DNA of 64,000 nucleotides from Chloroflexota bacterium (lineage in GTDB: Bacteria > Chloroflexota > Anaerolineae > J036 > Brachytrichaceae), in contig JAJYKL010000004.1 of assembly GCA_021788625.1 (NCBI GenBank), positions 38,273 to 102,272 on the forward strand, written 5' to 3'. Below the pieces are notes generated by a model, which saw only the letters and a program-made list of their open reading frames with translations, was not told the DNA's origin and did not search any database. Positions 8,375-17,316 of this stretch are shown here, piece by piece; position 1 is the first letter of the stretch; each line of letters opens with the position of its first letter. The position numbers and the translations under genes were made by a program.

Positions 8375-9997
8375 ATGCAAAGGCTTAGTTCCACCCGAAC
8401 CATCTTTTTCCTGATCATTGGCGTCGCTCTGATCGTGGTATGCGTTGCTTTGGCGAATACCTTTATCGTAAATAAACTGACTGCTACGCCCACTGCTGCA
8501 CCGCTCGTGGTGTCGTCAGCGGGTGCACAAACGCCGCAGGTGAACCTGCAGTCACCCGCGCCGGTGTTCGCCCCAGGCACCAACACTAAGGATGGCCTGC
8601 CTACGTATATCTGCGGAGCTGATTCGTTTGGCAGTTACTTTACGCTGCAGCAGATGCAAATGTCCGGCAAGGATGTAGCACATGGATTCCACCTGGGGAT
8701 AGTGCCATTCCTGCTGGACAATAACACCGCCTACGACGTCTCGGAGGAACAGCGCACAGCCCTGTTAAGTGCGGGCAAGTGGAATTGTCTGCTCACCACG
8801 CTGGATTCGGTAGCCCTCTCCAGCCCGGGCATCATTACAGCCATCATCGATGAGAGTGCAGGCGCGGATCAGTTATGGGGACGTGACATAAAAACAATAA
8901 ATGACCTGAAAGGCAAGCGCATCGCTTTTTCGCGCGGCAGCGTGAGTGAGTACTTCGTCGATTACACCCTCTCCATCGCGCGCCTGAACCCGCATACCGA
9001 CGTGACGCTTATGCCGGAAGATACAGTCGACGATGCCGTGAAAGCATTCGTCGATAGGAAAGCGGATGCTGTGGCTGCCTGGGAGCCAAACATCTATGAT
9101 GCCAAACAAGCTGGCGGCACACCGCTCCTGAGCTCTGCCCAGATGCGCATCGTGATTGATGTGATCGTGACCTCACGCCAGTCCATCACCACGCAGGCTG
9201 ACCTGGTGCAGAAGTTCCACGACGCCTGGTTCGATACGCTCAAAGTACAGGAAGACAACTTTGACAGTGCGGCCGCCCAGATCGCGAAATGGGGCCACAA
9301 CGACTGGTCTGGCATTAGTGTAGCGACCGCCAGCCAGGACCTGAAGACAGCATTGCAAAGCGTGGCACAGGCTGATCTGGGTGACAACGCTTACGTGATG
9401 AACAACACTGCGCCACTCATAAACCGTCTGGCGACCGCACGGCGGGTATGGGCAGCCTCAGGTGAGACAGTCCCGAATGACAATGTAGCCGACCTGGTGA
9501 ACCCCGGCTACGTTACGCGCTCGGCTGCTCAGGCATCGCTGCAAGCCAATGGTAAACCGGTAAATGATACGTTCTCCATGTCCACAAAACTGGACCTGAG
9601 TGGAGTGAACACGACCGATGCGGCGACGCTCGCGGTACTGCCGTGCCGTTCGTTCACATTCGTTCCAGAGTCCACGTCACTGACGATCGAATCGCGCCGC
9701 ATTCTGGATGATTGCGTGGTACCCACCATGCAACAGAGCGTTGGGTTATTCCTGCGTGTCAAGGGGTCGGCAGCATGGCCAGGACCTCAAGGTACGTACA
9801 AGCAACAGGACATTCTGTCGATCGCTCAGGCGCGCGCACAGGCGGTGGTGGATTATCTTGTTTCACAGGGCATCGATCGCAGCCGTTTTATCGTTGAAGC
9901 AACACTACCCCCTAAAGATCATTGGGAGACCGAAGACCCCGACATCCAGGCCCAGGATCGCTATGTGGAGCTGACACTGCTCACCGTTGGGCGGTAG
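8375..9997 (+). CDS. Substrate-binding domain fused to OmpA peptidoglycan-binding domain
   Basis: About 540 residues, exported. An N-terminal membrane segment (IFFLIIGVALIVVCVALA) anchors or secretes the protein. A type 2 periplasmic substrate-binding domain of the NMT1/SsuA-like kind follows (about residues 60-330, with DLKGKRIAFSRGS and AVAAWEPNIYDA). The last 125 residues form an OmpA-like domain with FTFVPESTSLTIES and the peptidoglycan-binding helix AQARAQAVVDYLVSQGIDRSR. The design suggests a binding protein attached non-covalently to the cell wall. No ABC permease or ATPase gene is in the neighbourhood. The start at 8375 is chosen because GAGG precedes it by eight bases; the track's GTG at 8357 lacks a site. 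Confidence 0.82.
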   Translation: MQRLSSTRTIFFLIIGVALIVVCVALANTFIVNKLTATPTAAPLVVSSAGAQTPQVNLQSPAPVFAPGTNTKDGLPTYICGADSFGSYFTLQQMQMSGKDVAHGFHLGIVPFLLDNNTAYDVSEEQRTALLSAGKWNCLLTTLDSVALSSPGIITAIIDESAGADQLWGRDIKTINDLKGKRIAFSRGSVSEYFVDYTLSIARLNPHTDVTLMPEDTVDDAVKAFVDRKADAVAAWEPNIYDAKQAGGTPLLSSAQMRIVIDVIVTSRQSITTQADLVQKFHDAWFDTLKVQEDNFDSAAAQIAKWGHNDWSGISVATASQDLKTALQSVAQADLGDNAYVMNNTAPLINRLATARRVWAASGETVPNDNVADLVNPGYVTRSAAQASLQANGKPVNDTFSMSTKLDLSGVNTTDAATLAVLPCRSFTFVPESTSLTIESRRILDDCVVPTMQQSVGLFLRVKGSAAWPGPQGTYKQQDILSIAQARAQAVVDYLVSQGIDRSRFIVEATLPPKDHWETEDPDIQAQDRYVELTLLTVGR

Positions 9998-10085
9998 ACA
10001 GTTTATATGGCCGGCGTCAGGCTCCATGGTTACATCGTTCATGGCTGCCGATATGGACAGCCTGTTTGATGAAGGTGGGTGAAGC

Positions 10086-11747
10086 ATGCTACGAAAAGCT
10101 TCAGGCTTGCTCAGAATTCTTTCATTCGTCACGGTGACAGGCTTATTGGCAACGGCATGCGAGATGAGTGCTGGCGATGTGCCGAGTAATGCGGCAGTTG
10201 TCAAGGTGGTTGCCAATACCAACCTGACTCCTTGGCTGAAGGGGACTGTTGACCAATTCAACCAGGCAAGCGTAAAGATCAGCAATGGCCAGCAAGCGTA
10301 CGTTCAACTGCAGTCGGTTGATGCAGGCCAGGCGGCGGCTGACATGACGAGTGGGACATCTTTACCCGGCCTGTGGATCCCCGACGACGATGCCTGGGTA
10401 GCGGTGCTGGCGAGCAAGGGGCAGGCGGCGTTCCAGGGAGATTGCCAGAGTGTGGCCAAGAGTCCACTGGTGATCGCTATATGGCGCCCGATTGCCGAGG
10501 CGCTGGGTTGGCCAGGTCGTGCGCTGGGCTGGTTGGATCTAGGCACCCTGGCAGCCGACCCTTCGTCGTGGGCCTATTACACGGGTGGCCAATACGGGGC
10601 AACACTACGCGTTGGTCACACCCACCCAGGGCTTTCGGGTAGCGGCAGCGATACCCTCCTGGCTGTGGTGCATGCAGCCAGGAACAAGACGTCAGCCTTG
10701 ACGGCTGCTGACATCAACGACCCCGTTGTACAGGCTTCTGTAACAGCCTTTGAAGGCACGGTGGCTACCTTCAGCCAGTCGACCGAGCAGCTCGGACAAA
10801 CGATGGAAACACGAGGGATCAAGTACCTGAGCGCGGCCATCATGTACGAAAGCACGGTTGTGAATGACGGGGGTGGCGGTGCAGATGGACTGGTAGCGGT
10901 ATACCCTTACGAGGGCACCTTCATGTCCACCAACCCAGCCTGTGTGAATGGTACGGCGAGTGCTCCGGTGCAGGAAGCGGCGCGAGCTTTTCGCGATTTC
11001 CTGCTTAAGCCTCAAGCACAACGAGCTGCGCTAGCTGCCGGGTTGCGTCCCGTGAATAATAGCGTGCCTCTCAGCTCGCCTATTGACGCTGCTCACGGTG
11101 TGGACCCCGCGCAACCAAAGGTGCTTTTTAGCGCCCCGAATGCCGAGTCGGTGTTGGCGGTGGGGCAGTTATGGCAGGCTGCGCGTAAAGCAGTCAACCT
11201 GTTTATGCTGATCGATACGTCGGGCAGCATGCAGGGCGAAAAGATCGACGCTGTGCGTAACGCAGCAGAGCAATTTGTCAAGCAGATGGGTGATAGCGAT
11301 TACCTGACACTCATTACCTTTGCCAGCCGCACTAATGTATTGATCGATCACCGCAAAGTGAGTGACGTCCGTGACAGCGCGGTGCAGCAGATCGATGGAA
11401 TACAGGCTGGCGGTAACACCACACTCTACGACACGATTGGGGAGGCGGCAGACCTGATCGCCAAAACGAACAGTTCGCAGACCAGTAATGCGATCGTATT
11501 GCTGACAGATGGCCAGGACACATCCAGTTCTCACTATGAGTTTAACCAGGACCTGATCGATAAAGCCGCTGCGAACAATACCACCGTGTTCACTATTGCT
11601 TACGGAAGCGATGCAGACACAAATGTGCTATCTCAACTGGCCAGCCAGGGGCGCGGCCAGTTTTTCCAGGGTGATCAGGCTAACATTGCCAGCATTTACC
11701 AGCAGATGTCGGCAGCCTTTGGTGGATCCGTTGGCATCGGACGATAA
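10086..11747 (+). CDS. Lipoprotein with substrate-binding domain fused to von Willebrand factor A domain
   Basis: A 553-residue protein with a signal peptide ending in an LLATAC lipobox-like motif, so probably a lipoprotein. Residues about 40-345 form a type 2 substrate-binding-like domain (with VVANTNLTPWLKGTVDQFNQ). A C-terminal VWA domain starts near 372 and has a complete MIDAS: DTSGSM at about 377, a Thr in GGNTTLYD, and LLTDGQDTS. VWA domains bind proteins through a divalent metal. Together with the OmpA fusion immediately upstream (88-base gap) it looks like a cell-surface pair in which two binding domains are tied to wall-binding and protein-binding domains. AGGTG lies eight bases before the ATG. 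Its ligand is unknown. Confidence 0.82.
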   Translation: MLRKASGLLRILSFVTVTGLLATACEMSAGDVPSNAAVVKVVANTNLTPWLKGTVDQFNQASVKISNGQQAYVQLQSVDAGQAAADMTSGTSLPGLWIPDDDAWVAVLASKGQAAFQGDCQSVAKSPLVIAIWRPIAEALGWPGRALGWLDLGTLAADPSSWAYYTGGQYGATLRVGHTHPGLSGSGSDTLLAVVHAARNKTSALTAADINDPVVQASVTAFEGTVATFSQSTEQLGQTMETRGIKYLSAAIMYESTVVNDGGGGADGLVAVYPYEGTFMSTNPACVNGTASAPVQEAARAFRDFLLKPQAQRAALAAGLRPVNNSVPLSSPIDAAHGVDPAQPKVLFSAPNAESVLAVGQLWQAARKAVNLFMLIDTSGSMQGEKIDAVRNAAEQFVKQMGDSDYLTLITFASRTNVLIDHRKVSDVRDSAVQQIDGIQAGGNTTLYDTIGEAADLIAKTNSSQTSNAIVLLTDGQDTSSSHYEFNQDLIDKAAANNTTVFTIAYGSDADTNVLSQLASQGRGQFFQGDQANIASIYQQMSAAFGGSVGIGR

Positions 11748-11779
11748 CCAGCCCCCTTGCAAGGCGAAACGCAAGAGCT

Positions 11780-12778
11780 ATGTCTTTTAGAGCGCTGGTA
11801 GTCAGTGAAGGTCCAACAGGGCAGTACGAACGCCATGTGACGAGGCGCACCCCAGCCGAGTTACCTCCGGGTGATGTGTTGGTGCGTGTGCAGTATTCAT
11901 CGTTGAACTATAAAGACGCGCTCTCTGCATCAGGTCACCATGGCGTAACCCGGCGCTATCCCCATGTTCCGGGTATCGATGCGGCTGGCGTGGTAGTGGA
12001 ATCGACCAATCGGCAATACAAACCGGGCGATGCGGTCATGGTTCATGCTGCCGAGTTTGGCGCCAACGTGCCGGGTGGTTATAGCGAATATGCGCGTATG
12101 CCGGCGGAGTGGCTGCTGCCTCTACCGGATGGACTGACATCGCGCCAGTGCATGGCCATTGGCACGGCTGGGATTACGGCGGCACTATGTGTCAGGCGAT
12201 TGCAGGAGCAAGCGGTGCAGGCTGCCGACGGCGAGGTTCTGGTTACCGGCGCGACGGGCGGGGTGGGTATCTTTTCCGTGGCGTTACTGGCACGTCTGGG
12301 TTACCGCGTGGTGGCCTCTACTGGCAAGCCCGCCGCCCGCGATTTGCTACAACACCTGGGCGCAGCCGAGGTAACCCACCGCGCGAGTATGCAGGATTTC
12401 AGTGAAAAGGCACTCTTGAAGGGGCGATGGTCTGGTGTTCTCGATACGGTAGGCGGCGCGAGCTTATCAACGGCTATTCGTTCCATGCACTATGGCGGTG
12501 TCGTGGTGTGTTGCGGCAATGTGGCCGGTGCCGATCTGGTGTTAACGGTATATCCGTTTATCTTGCGTGCCGTACGTCTGATCGGGGTCGATGTGGCGAA
12601 CTGCCCCCAGGACCAGCTTGCTGGTCTATGGACTGACTTTGGTTCTCTTTGGCCACTCGATCAGTTCGCCCAGTTCATACGTGAGTGCACTCTGGAAGAG
12701 CTGGACGTCGAAATTGACCGCACCCTGCATGGCGGGCGAATCGGGCGGACGGTGGTGCACGTAGCGGGTGCACAATAG
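11780..12778 (+). CDS. YhdH/YhfP-type quinone oxidoreductase (acryloyl-CoA reductase-like MDR)
   Basis: A 332-residue zinc-free medium-chain dehydrogenase/reductase. The N-terminal GroES-like domain has SSLNYKDALSASGHHGV and HVPGIDAAGVV, which are diagnostic of the YhdH/YhfP branch, followed by a Rossmann domain with VTGATGGVGIFSVALLARLGY. The family uses NADPH to reduce acrylyl-CoA or quinones. The gene starts 32 bases after the VWA gene, and the nitroreductase begins at or a few bases after its stop codon, so all three may be cotranscribed. Nothing in the sequence links its reaction to the upstream binding proteins. Confidence 0.87.
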   Translation: MSFRALVVSEGPTGQYERHVTRRTPAELPPGDVLVRVQYSSLNYKDALSASGHHGVTRRYPHVPGIDAAGVVVESTNRQYKPGDAVMVHAAEFGANVPGGYSEYARMPAEWLLPLPDGLTSRQCMAIGTAGITAALCVRRLQEQAVQAADGEVLVTGATGGVGIFSVALLARLGYRVVASTGKPAARDLLQHLGAAEVTHRASMQDFSEKALLKGRWSGVLDTVGGASLSTAIRSMHYGGVVVCCGNVAGADLVLTVYPFILRAVRLIGVDVANCPQDQLAGLWTDFGSLWPLDQFAQFIRECTLEELDVEIDRTLHGGRIGRTVVHVAGAQ

Positions 12779-12784
12779 GTGTAT

Positions 12785-13435
12785 ATGGACCTGACAACAA
12801 TCGATCATCTGCTGACCACCACACGAAGTGTGCGATTGCGACTGGACCTTAAGAAACCCGTTGAACCGGAGATCATCCAGCGGTGCATTGAGATCGCTAT
12901 CCAGGCACCGACTGCCAGTAATAACCAGCGCTGGCATTTCGTGATCGTCTCCGATCCACAAAAACGTGCCGGGGTCGGAGCGCTCTACCGCCGCTCTTAC
13001 ATGATTTACCAGGAAGCGAACCGCGAGCAGGACGCTGTGTATCGCTCGCGGCCGGATGACCCCTTCGCTGTCCAGATGCTGCGTATGCGCAAGTCGGCGC
13101 TGTACCTGGCCGAGCATATGGGCGATGTGCCAGTGCTGGTCATACCGTGTCAGGAGGGGCGGGTTGAGAACGCGGGTGCCCAGTCGCAAGCCTCCTTTTA
13201 TGGCTCCATATTGCCAGCCACCTGGTCCTTCATGCTGGCATTACGTGCGCGCGGCCTGGGCTCGGCCTGGACTACCCTGCACCTGCGCTACGAGAAGGAA
13301 GTGGCCAACATCCTGGGCATCCCCGATACTGTGACCCAGGCCGCCCTGTTGCCAGTGGCTTATTACACCGGCGAAGACTTCGTACCTGCCAAACGACTAC
13401 CCATAGCCGAACGCCTGCACTGGGATTCCTGGTGA
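12785..13435 (+). CDS. Nitroreductase family flavoprotein
   Basis: About 216 residues with the nitroreductase fold. The FMN-binding N-terminal pattern is present (TTRSVR, then APTASNNQRWHF), and the C-terminal region has GLGSAWTTLHLRYEKEVANILGIP followed by LLPVAYY. Members use NAD(P)H and FMN to reduce nitro groups, quinones or enones, usually as dimers. The frame is open from GTG at 12779, which touches the preceding stop, but AGG five bases before ATG 12785 makes that the better start. Translational coupling with the YhdH-type reductase is likely. Confidence 0.85.
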   Translation: MDLTTIDHLLTTTRSVRLRLDLKKPVEPEIIQRCIEIAIQAPTASNNQRWHFVIVSDPQKRAGVGALYRRSYMIYQEANREQDAVYRSRPDDPFAVQMLRMRKSALYLAEHMGDVPVLVIPCQEGRVENAGAQSQASFYGSILPATWSFMLALRARGLGSAWTTLHLRYEKEVANILGIPDTVTQAALLPVAYYTGEDFVPAKRLPIAERLHWDSW

Positions 13436-13597
13436 TAACGGCGAGTAGCCTGTGACCGTACTCTTGCCGCACACCAGGAAAAACGACCTGGGTGATGCGG
13501 GCGCAGAGTTTGCGAGCAGGCTGGCCGTCTTCACCTGCGTTTCGGCTCAGTGCAAGTCATCTTCCCAATCAGATCATTGCAGACCAAACACGTAACT

Positions 13598-15835
13598 ATG
13601 ATGTCTAAAATCAGAGTGAAGTTCGATCTGCTGTTGGGCCACCGAGTGGGCCAGATCGTGCAAACGACGGCGCCCTGGCTGGCATTGCTGGCTATGCTGC
13701 TGTGGGGCTGGCGTGTGACCGATTTCTTTCAGCGTATTCCTGCCTATGGTGATGCGCTGGAGGTAATCTGGGGCATACGTCACTATCACGATGCGCTATT
13801 CGCAGGTAACGGATCAGCATTTTTCACACCTCTGGTGTTTGCGCCGAACGGCTGGCATACGACCACTCTGGCCCACACCCCCCTGTTATTTCTTCTGGCT
13901 CAGCCTCTCAATTTAATCGGCGGCGCCGCATTTGCCTACAATGTACTCGCCCTTGTGCCATTTGTCGTGGCGTATGCAGGCTCACTCAAGCTATTACGGC
14001 GATACACGACTGCGCTTCCAGCTACGGCGGCTGCGCTGGTATTCACGTTCTTCAACACACGCTGGTTCCGTATTAATGGACACCTGCACATATTATGGGC
14101 GACCAGTTTTTTGCCGTGGCTCCTTTCAGTATTACTGACCCTTGGGCAAGATCACCAATCCCGTACATCGAACCGGCGTCTGTTAGTGATGGGTGGACTG
14201 ATATGGGGTTTAATGGTGAACTTTTCGTACTACAGCATTTTCCTTGGGGCGATCCCATTCGCGGTGTGGGGCAGGCAGCTCTTCAGTCGTCGGCGACTTA
14301 GCCAGGTGATAGCCATTGCACTGATCGCAGCATTCATCAGTGCGCCGACTCTGATCTTGTACGAAGTGGGCAACCGGCAGGATCACCTCGTTTCCTGGGA
14401 TATCAACGGACTGCAGATATGGGGAGCCAGCCTGAATAGTCTGCCAGATGAGAGCGCCACCAATCCTATCGCGACTATCCGGCAGTTATCCAGGGCCATC
14501 TACTCAGGTCCATGGGACGAGACCTTCCTCGATGAATTTGGTCTGGTCACCACACTGCTGGCTGCGATTGGCACCGTGTATCTGGTGAGGCGGCGCAGTA
14601 CCATGACAGGGTTGCTCTGGCTGGCAGGGTTGGGGTTCCTATTATCTCTGGGCTTGCTATTGCGCTGGAACGGCCAGGAAGTTAGCTCACAGATATTCAA
14701 ACCCCTAAACGAGCTGATCTGGCAAATCGGGAGGTTTTTAAAACCAGACATCTTCACAGCGGCGAGTCCTGGAATACCCTTCGATATGGGTATTCCACTG
14801 CCCGGGTTCCTGCTGACGGCCGTGGTGCCCTATTACGAGTCGGCGCGGGTTATGGCGCGTTATGCGATCGTAGGTGGGTTAGGTCTGGTTGGACTGGCTG
14901 CCATCGGGCTGCAGCGATTACCAACCCTGGGGCGCTGGATACTCGCAGGGGTTTGGATCGTGGAGGTATTACCCCTCCCCACTACTGCAGGTGTGCCACT
15001 TACCACGCTCCAGCCTCATCCAGCTTTTGTGTGGCTGAGTCGACAACCTCTCGGCGCAGGCGAGAGCATTGTCGATATTACTTACCCCACCATCATGATT
15101 GGCGGCGAGGTCATTACTGAAGCCCAGTTCACCCATAAACCCACACTATCTGGCGTAGGTTCCTTCATGCCATCCCCTGTGTATTATCTATGGCAGTATC
15201 TTATCGATGACAGCGTTTTGCACGGCGGACGGGCAATGGAAGAGCCCGGTGTGGTGAAGATACTCGCGCAATACGGCGTGCGCTACATAGTATTCCACTT
15301 CAAGGTTAAAGGGACGCAAACCATGTGGGATCAGGCAGTGCAGAACCCGCTGCTGAAGCCTGTGGGGTGCTTCGATCCAAATAAGGAACAGTCTCCGTGG
15401 TACTACCGTATCTGCATAGCAGAAGTACGATCGCTGAATATTAATATTCTAACGACACAGGGCTGGTCACAATCGGAAAGCTGGGGGACATGGGCTGAGG
15501 GAAAAGAGTCACAAGCGGAGTGGTACGCTACGGCACGGAGCGAGTACGAATTAACGTTAGATGCCTTCCCCTACTGTGCACCGCATGACCGTACGACAAC
15601 GCAGGTCGTGCGAATCACCGTGAACGGCTTTCTCCTGGCGGAGCACGACTGGGTAGCATGCCAGGTGTGGCACGCTGTTATATCCATCCCTGCAACCGAA
15701 GTTCGTGTTGGGGTGGCCAATAAACTGATTTTAAATTACGCTCAGGCGACCCAACCAGCAAATCACGATCCTCAAAGCGGCGACTTGCGTTCACTGAGCG
15801 TAGGTTTTACGCATTTGCGCGTGCAAAGAAAGTGA
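13598..15835 (+). CDS. Large multi-pass membrane protein, GT-C glycosyltransferase-like
   Basis: About 745 residues with 11-13 predicted membrane segments in the first 490 residues and an extracytoplasmic C-terminal region of about 250 residues. The first loop contains a D near the membrane (IPAYGDALEVIWGIRHYHDAL), a position occupied by catalytic acids in GT-C enzymes that use lipid-linked sugars. The C-terminal part includes a GWSQSESWGTWAEGKESQAEW-like beta-sandwich seen in many large bacterial glycan membrane proteins. The frame extends upstream to a GTG at 13550, but ATG 13598 or 13601 is more plausible; neither has a strong ribosome-binding site. Substrate and product are unknown. Confidence 0.65.
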   Translation: MMSKIRVKFDLLLGHRVGQIVQTTAPWLALLAMLLWGWRVTDFFQRIPAYGDALEVIWGIRHYHDALFAGNGSAFFTPLVFAPNGWHTTTLAHTPLLFLLAQPLNLIGGAAFAYNVLALVPFVVAYAGSLKLLRRYTTALPATAAALVFTFFNTRWFRINGHLHILWATSFLPWLLSVLLTLGQDHQSRTSNRRLLVMGGLIWGLMVNFSYYSIFLGAIPFAVWGRQLFSRRRLSQVIAIALIAAFISAPTLILYEVGNRQDHLVSWDINGLQIWGASLNSLPDESATNPIATIRQLSRAIYSGPWDETFLDEFGLVTTLLAAIGTVYLVRRRSTMTGLLWLAGLGFLLSLGLLLRWNGQEVSSQIFKPLNELIWQIGRFLKPDIFTAASPGIPFDMGIPLPGFLLTAVVPYYESARVMARYAIVGGLGLVGLAAIGLQRLPTLGRWILAGVWIVEVLPLPTTAGVPLTTLQPHPAFVWLSRQPLGAGESIVDITYPTIMIGGEVITEAQFTHKPTLSGVGSFMPSPVYYLWQYLIDDSVLHGGRAMEEPGVVKILAQYGVRYIVFHFKVKGTQTMWDQAVQNPLLKPVGCFDPNKEQSPWYYRICIAEVRSLNINILTTQGWSQSESWGTWAEGKESQAEWYATARSEYELTLDAFPYCAPHDRTTTQVVRITVNGFLLAEHDWVACQVWHAVISIPATEVRVGVANKLILNYAQATQPANHDPQSGDLRSLSVGFTHLRVQRK

Positions 15836-15899
15836 AATCGGTATACAAATAGAAACTGGAGTAGTCCGGCGCGGTGTCGCATCGGGCAAGGGTACCACT

Positions 15900-16472
15900 A
15901 TGAAAGTCATCATGATCTGCGGAAGCCGTAACCCAGACGGACAGACGGGACACGCTGTTGATGCGCTAACTGATGGCTTCCGAAGCAGCGGGGGAGAAGC
16001 TGAGAGCTATTACTTACCCACGTTGAAAATCGATCATTGTATTCAATGCGAAGATAACGGCTGGGGGATATGTCGTAAAAATGGAGTCTGTCTGATCGAG
16101 GATGATTTCGCAGAACTGGTCGACGACATCCGCCAGGCTGATGCAGCGGTCTTCGCTTCACCGGTCTATTGGGGTGATCTTTCGGAGAGCATGCGAGCAT
16201 TCACCGACCGTCTGCGACGAATCTGCACGTTCGAAGGTGCGCGAGTGGGCATCGAAGACAAACCGGTCATGGGTGTGTGCGTAGCCGGCGGGGTTGGAGG
16301 GGGGTCGCTCTCGTGTTGCATGAGCCTGGAGAAGGTTCTCAATACCTGCGGATTCGACGTGCTCGATATGATCCCCGTTCGCCACCAGAACCTGAAGGCG
16401 AAGCTCAATCAACTACGCCTGGCCGGCGCCTGGTTGGATACATTGTTGAAGGCCAGACAGGAACGTGTATAG
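15900..16472 (+). CDS. Flavodoxin-fold NAD(P)H-dependent FMN reductase
   Basis: A 190-residue flavoprotein of the iron-sulfur-flavoprotein/WrbA-like reductase group. The N-terminal FMN phosphate loop is CGSRNPDGQTG, and ASPVYWGDLSESMRAFTDR covers the flavin ring site. It keeps Cys residues spaced C-x2-C with a third and fourth Cys (GWGICRKNGVC), as in the iron-sulfur flavoproteins, so redox activity with or without a cluster is plausible. AAGGG lies seven bases before the ATG. It leads a four-gene operon: nucleotidyltransferase after 6 bases, AEC transporter after 13 and aldo/keto reductase after 12. Confidence 0.83.
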   Translation: MKVIMICGSRNPDGQTGHAVDALTDGFRSSGGEAESYYLPTLKIDHCIQCEDNGWGICRKNGVCLIEDDFAELVDDIRQADAAVFASPVYWGDLSESMRAFTDRLRRICTFEGARVGIEDKPVMGVCVAGGVGGGSLSCCMSLEKVLNTCGFDVLDMIPVRHQNLKAKLNQLRLAGAWLDTLLKARQERV

Positions 16473-16478
16473 CGAGCC

Positions 16479-17303
16479 ATGCATCCCATCCTGCTGGAAT
16501 CGCTGAAAAGACTACAAGAGTATTACGCTCAGGATGAACGCTGCCTGGGGATGTTTCTCTCAGGATCAATCGGCGCGGGCACGACCGATGAATGGTCGGA
16601 CGTGGATGCTGATGCCGTTTTCCGCGATGAAGAATACTCGACCATCAAGGCAGAGATACGTGCCGTATGCGAGGCTCTGTGTGGCCCGCTCCTGGTGTGG
16701 CTGCCGGAAGGTGAAAGTGAAGATAACGTAAACTATGCCTTCCTCTTTGAAGCTGGAGGTCGATCGCACCTTTTTGACTTCGCTGTATGCCGCGAGCGTT
16801 ATATTCGAAATGCCCCCTGGTTGCGTCCTCAGCGCATCCTATTCGACCGCACAGGCCTGCTGGCCAAAGCAATGCAGCGCACACCCGTGCCGTGCTTTAA
16901 CCCGACCGACCTGTTGCACCAGATAAACATCTACTATGTGTACGCCTACCTGAGTGGCAAGTATTTCCGACGCGGCGATGTTTATAAAATGATGTATGTG
17001 CAGCAGGTGATCTTTCAGGCTCATTTACGCGTGCTGAATGCTTTTTATCCCAATGCCGAATGGAACTGGTGGGCGCGTGACATCCATGCCCTATCGCCAG
17101 AGCAGCAGACTGAATTGCTCGTTTATTTTGGCTCGAATCAGTGCCAAACGATTGCGGGCGCATTGCAAAATGAGATGAACTTATTTTCGCGCGACGCGCA
17201 AGCAGCGTGCAAGCGATACGCGCTACGCTACCCCGTCGAACTGGAGCGGGATGTACGCGAGCACTTTACATTAATGGGCCTCACCACACAGGACAACTAC
17301 TAG
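16479..17303 (+). CDS. Nucleotidyltransferase-fold protein (aminoglycoside/lincosamide nucleotidyltransferase-like)
   Basis: A 274-residue protein with the polymerase-beta-type nucleotidyltransferase signature GSIGAGTTDEWSDVDADAVF at about residues 28-47: a GS pair, then two metal-binding Asp separated by one residue, with a third acidic position in HLFDFAVC near 97. The C-terminal half is helical and unassigned. Such enzymes transfer AMP or another nucleotide to small substrates; some give antibiotic resistance, but here the target is not inferable. It starts six bases after the flavodoxin-fold reductase and ends 13 bases before the transporter. Confidence 0.72.
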   Translation: MHPILLESLKRLQEYYAQDERCLGMFLSGSIGAGTTDEWSDVDADAVFRDEEYSTIKAEIRAVCEALCGPLLVWLPEGESEDNVNYAFLFEAGGRSHLFDFAVCRERYIRNAPWLRPQRILFDRTGLLAKAMQRTPVPCFNPTDLLHQINIYYVYAYLSGKYFRRGDVYKMMYVQQVIFQAHLRVLNAFYPNAEWNWWARDIHALSPEQQTELLVYFGSNQCQTIAGALQNEMNLFSRDAQAACKRYALRYPVELERDVREHFTLMGLTTQDNY

Positions 17304-17316
17304 ATAGGGCGAGCAC

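Noticed and set aside
8375-11747. ABC transporter operon based on two substrate-binding domains
   Set aside because: No permease or ATPase gene is present, and both domains are fused to OmpA or VWA modules.
12626-13189. 187-residue minus ORF
   Set aside because: It is antisense to the YhdH-type reductase and nitroreductase, both with conserved motifs.
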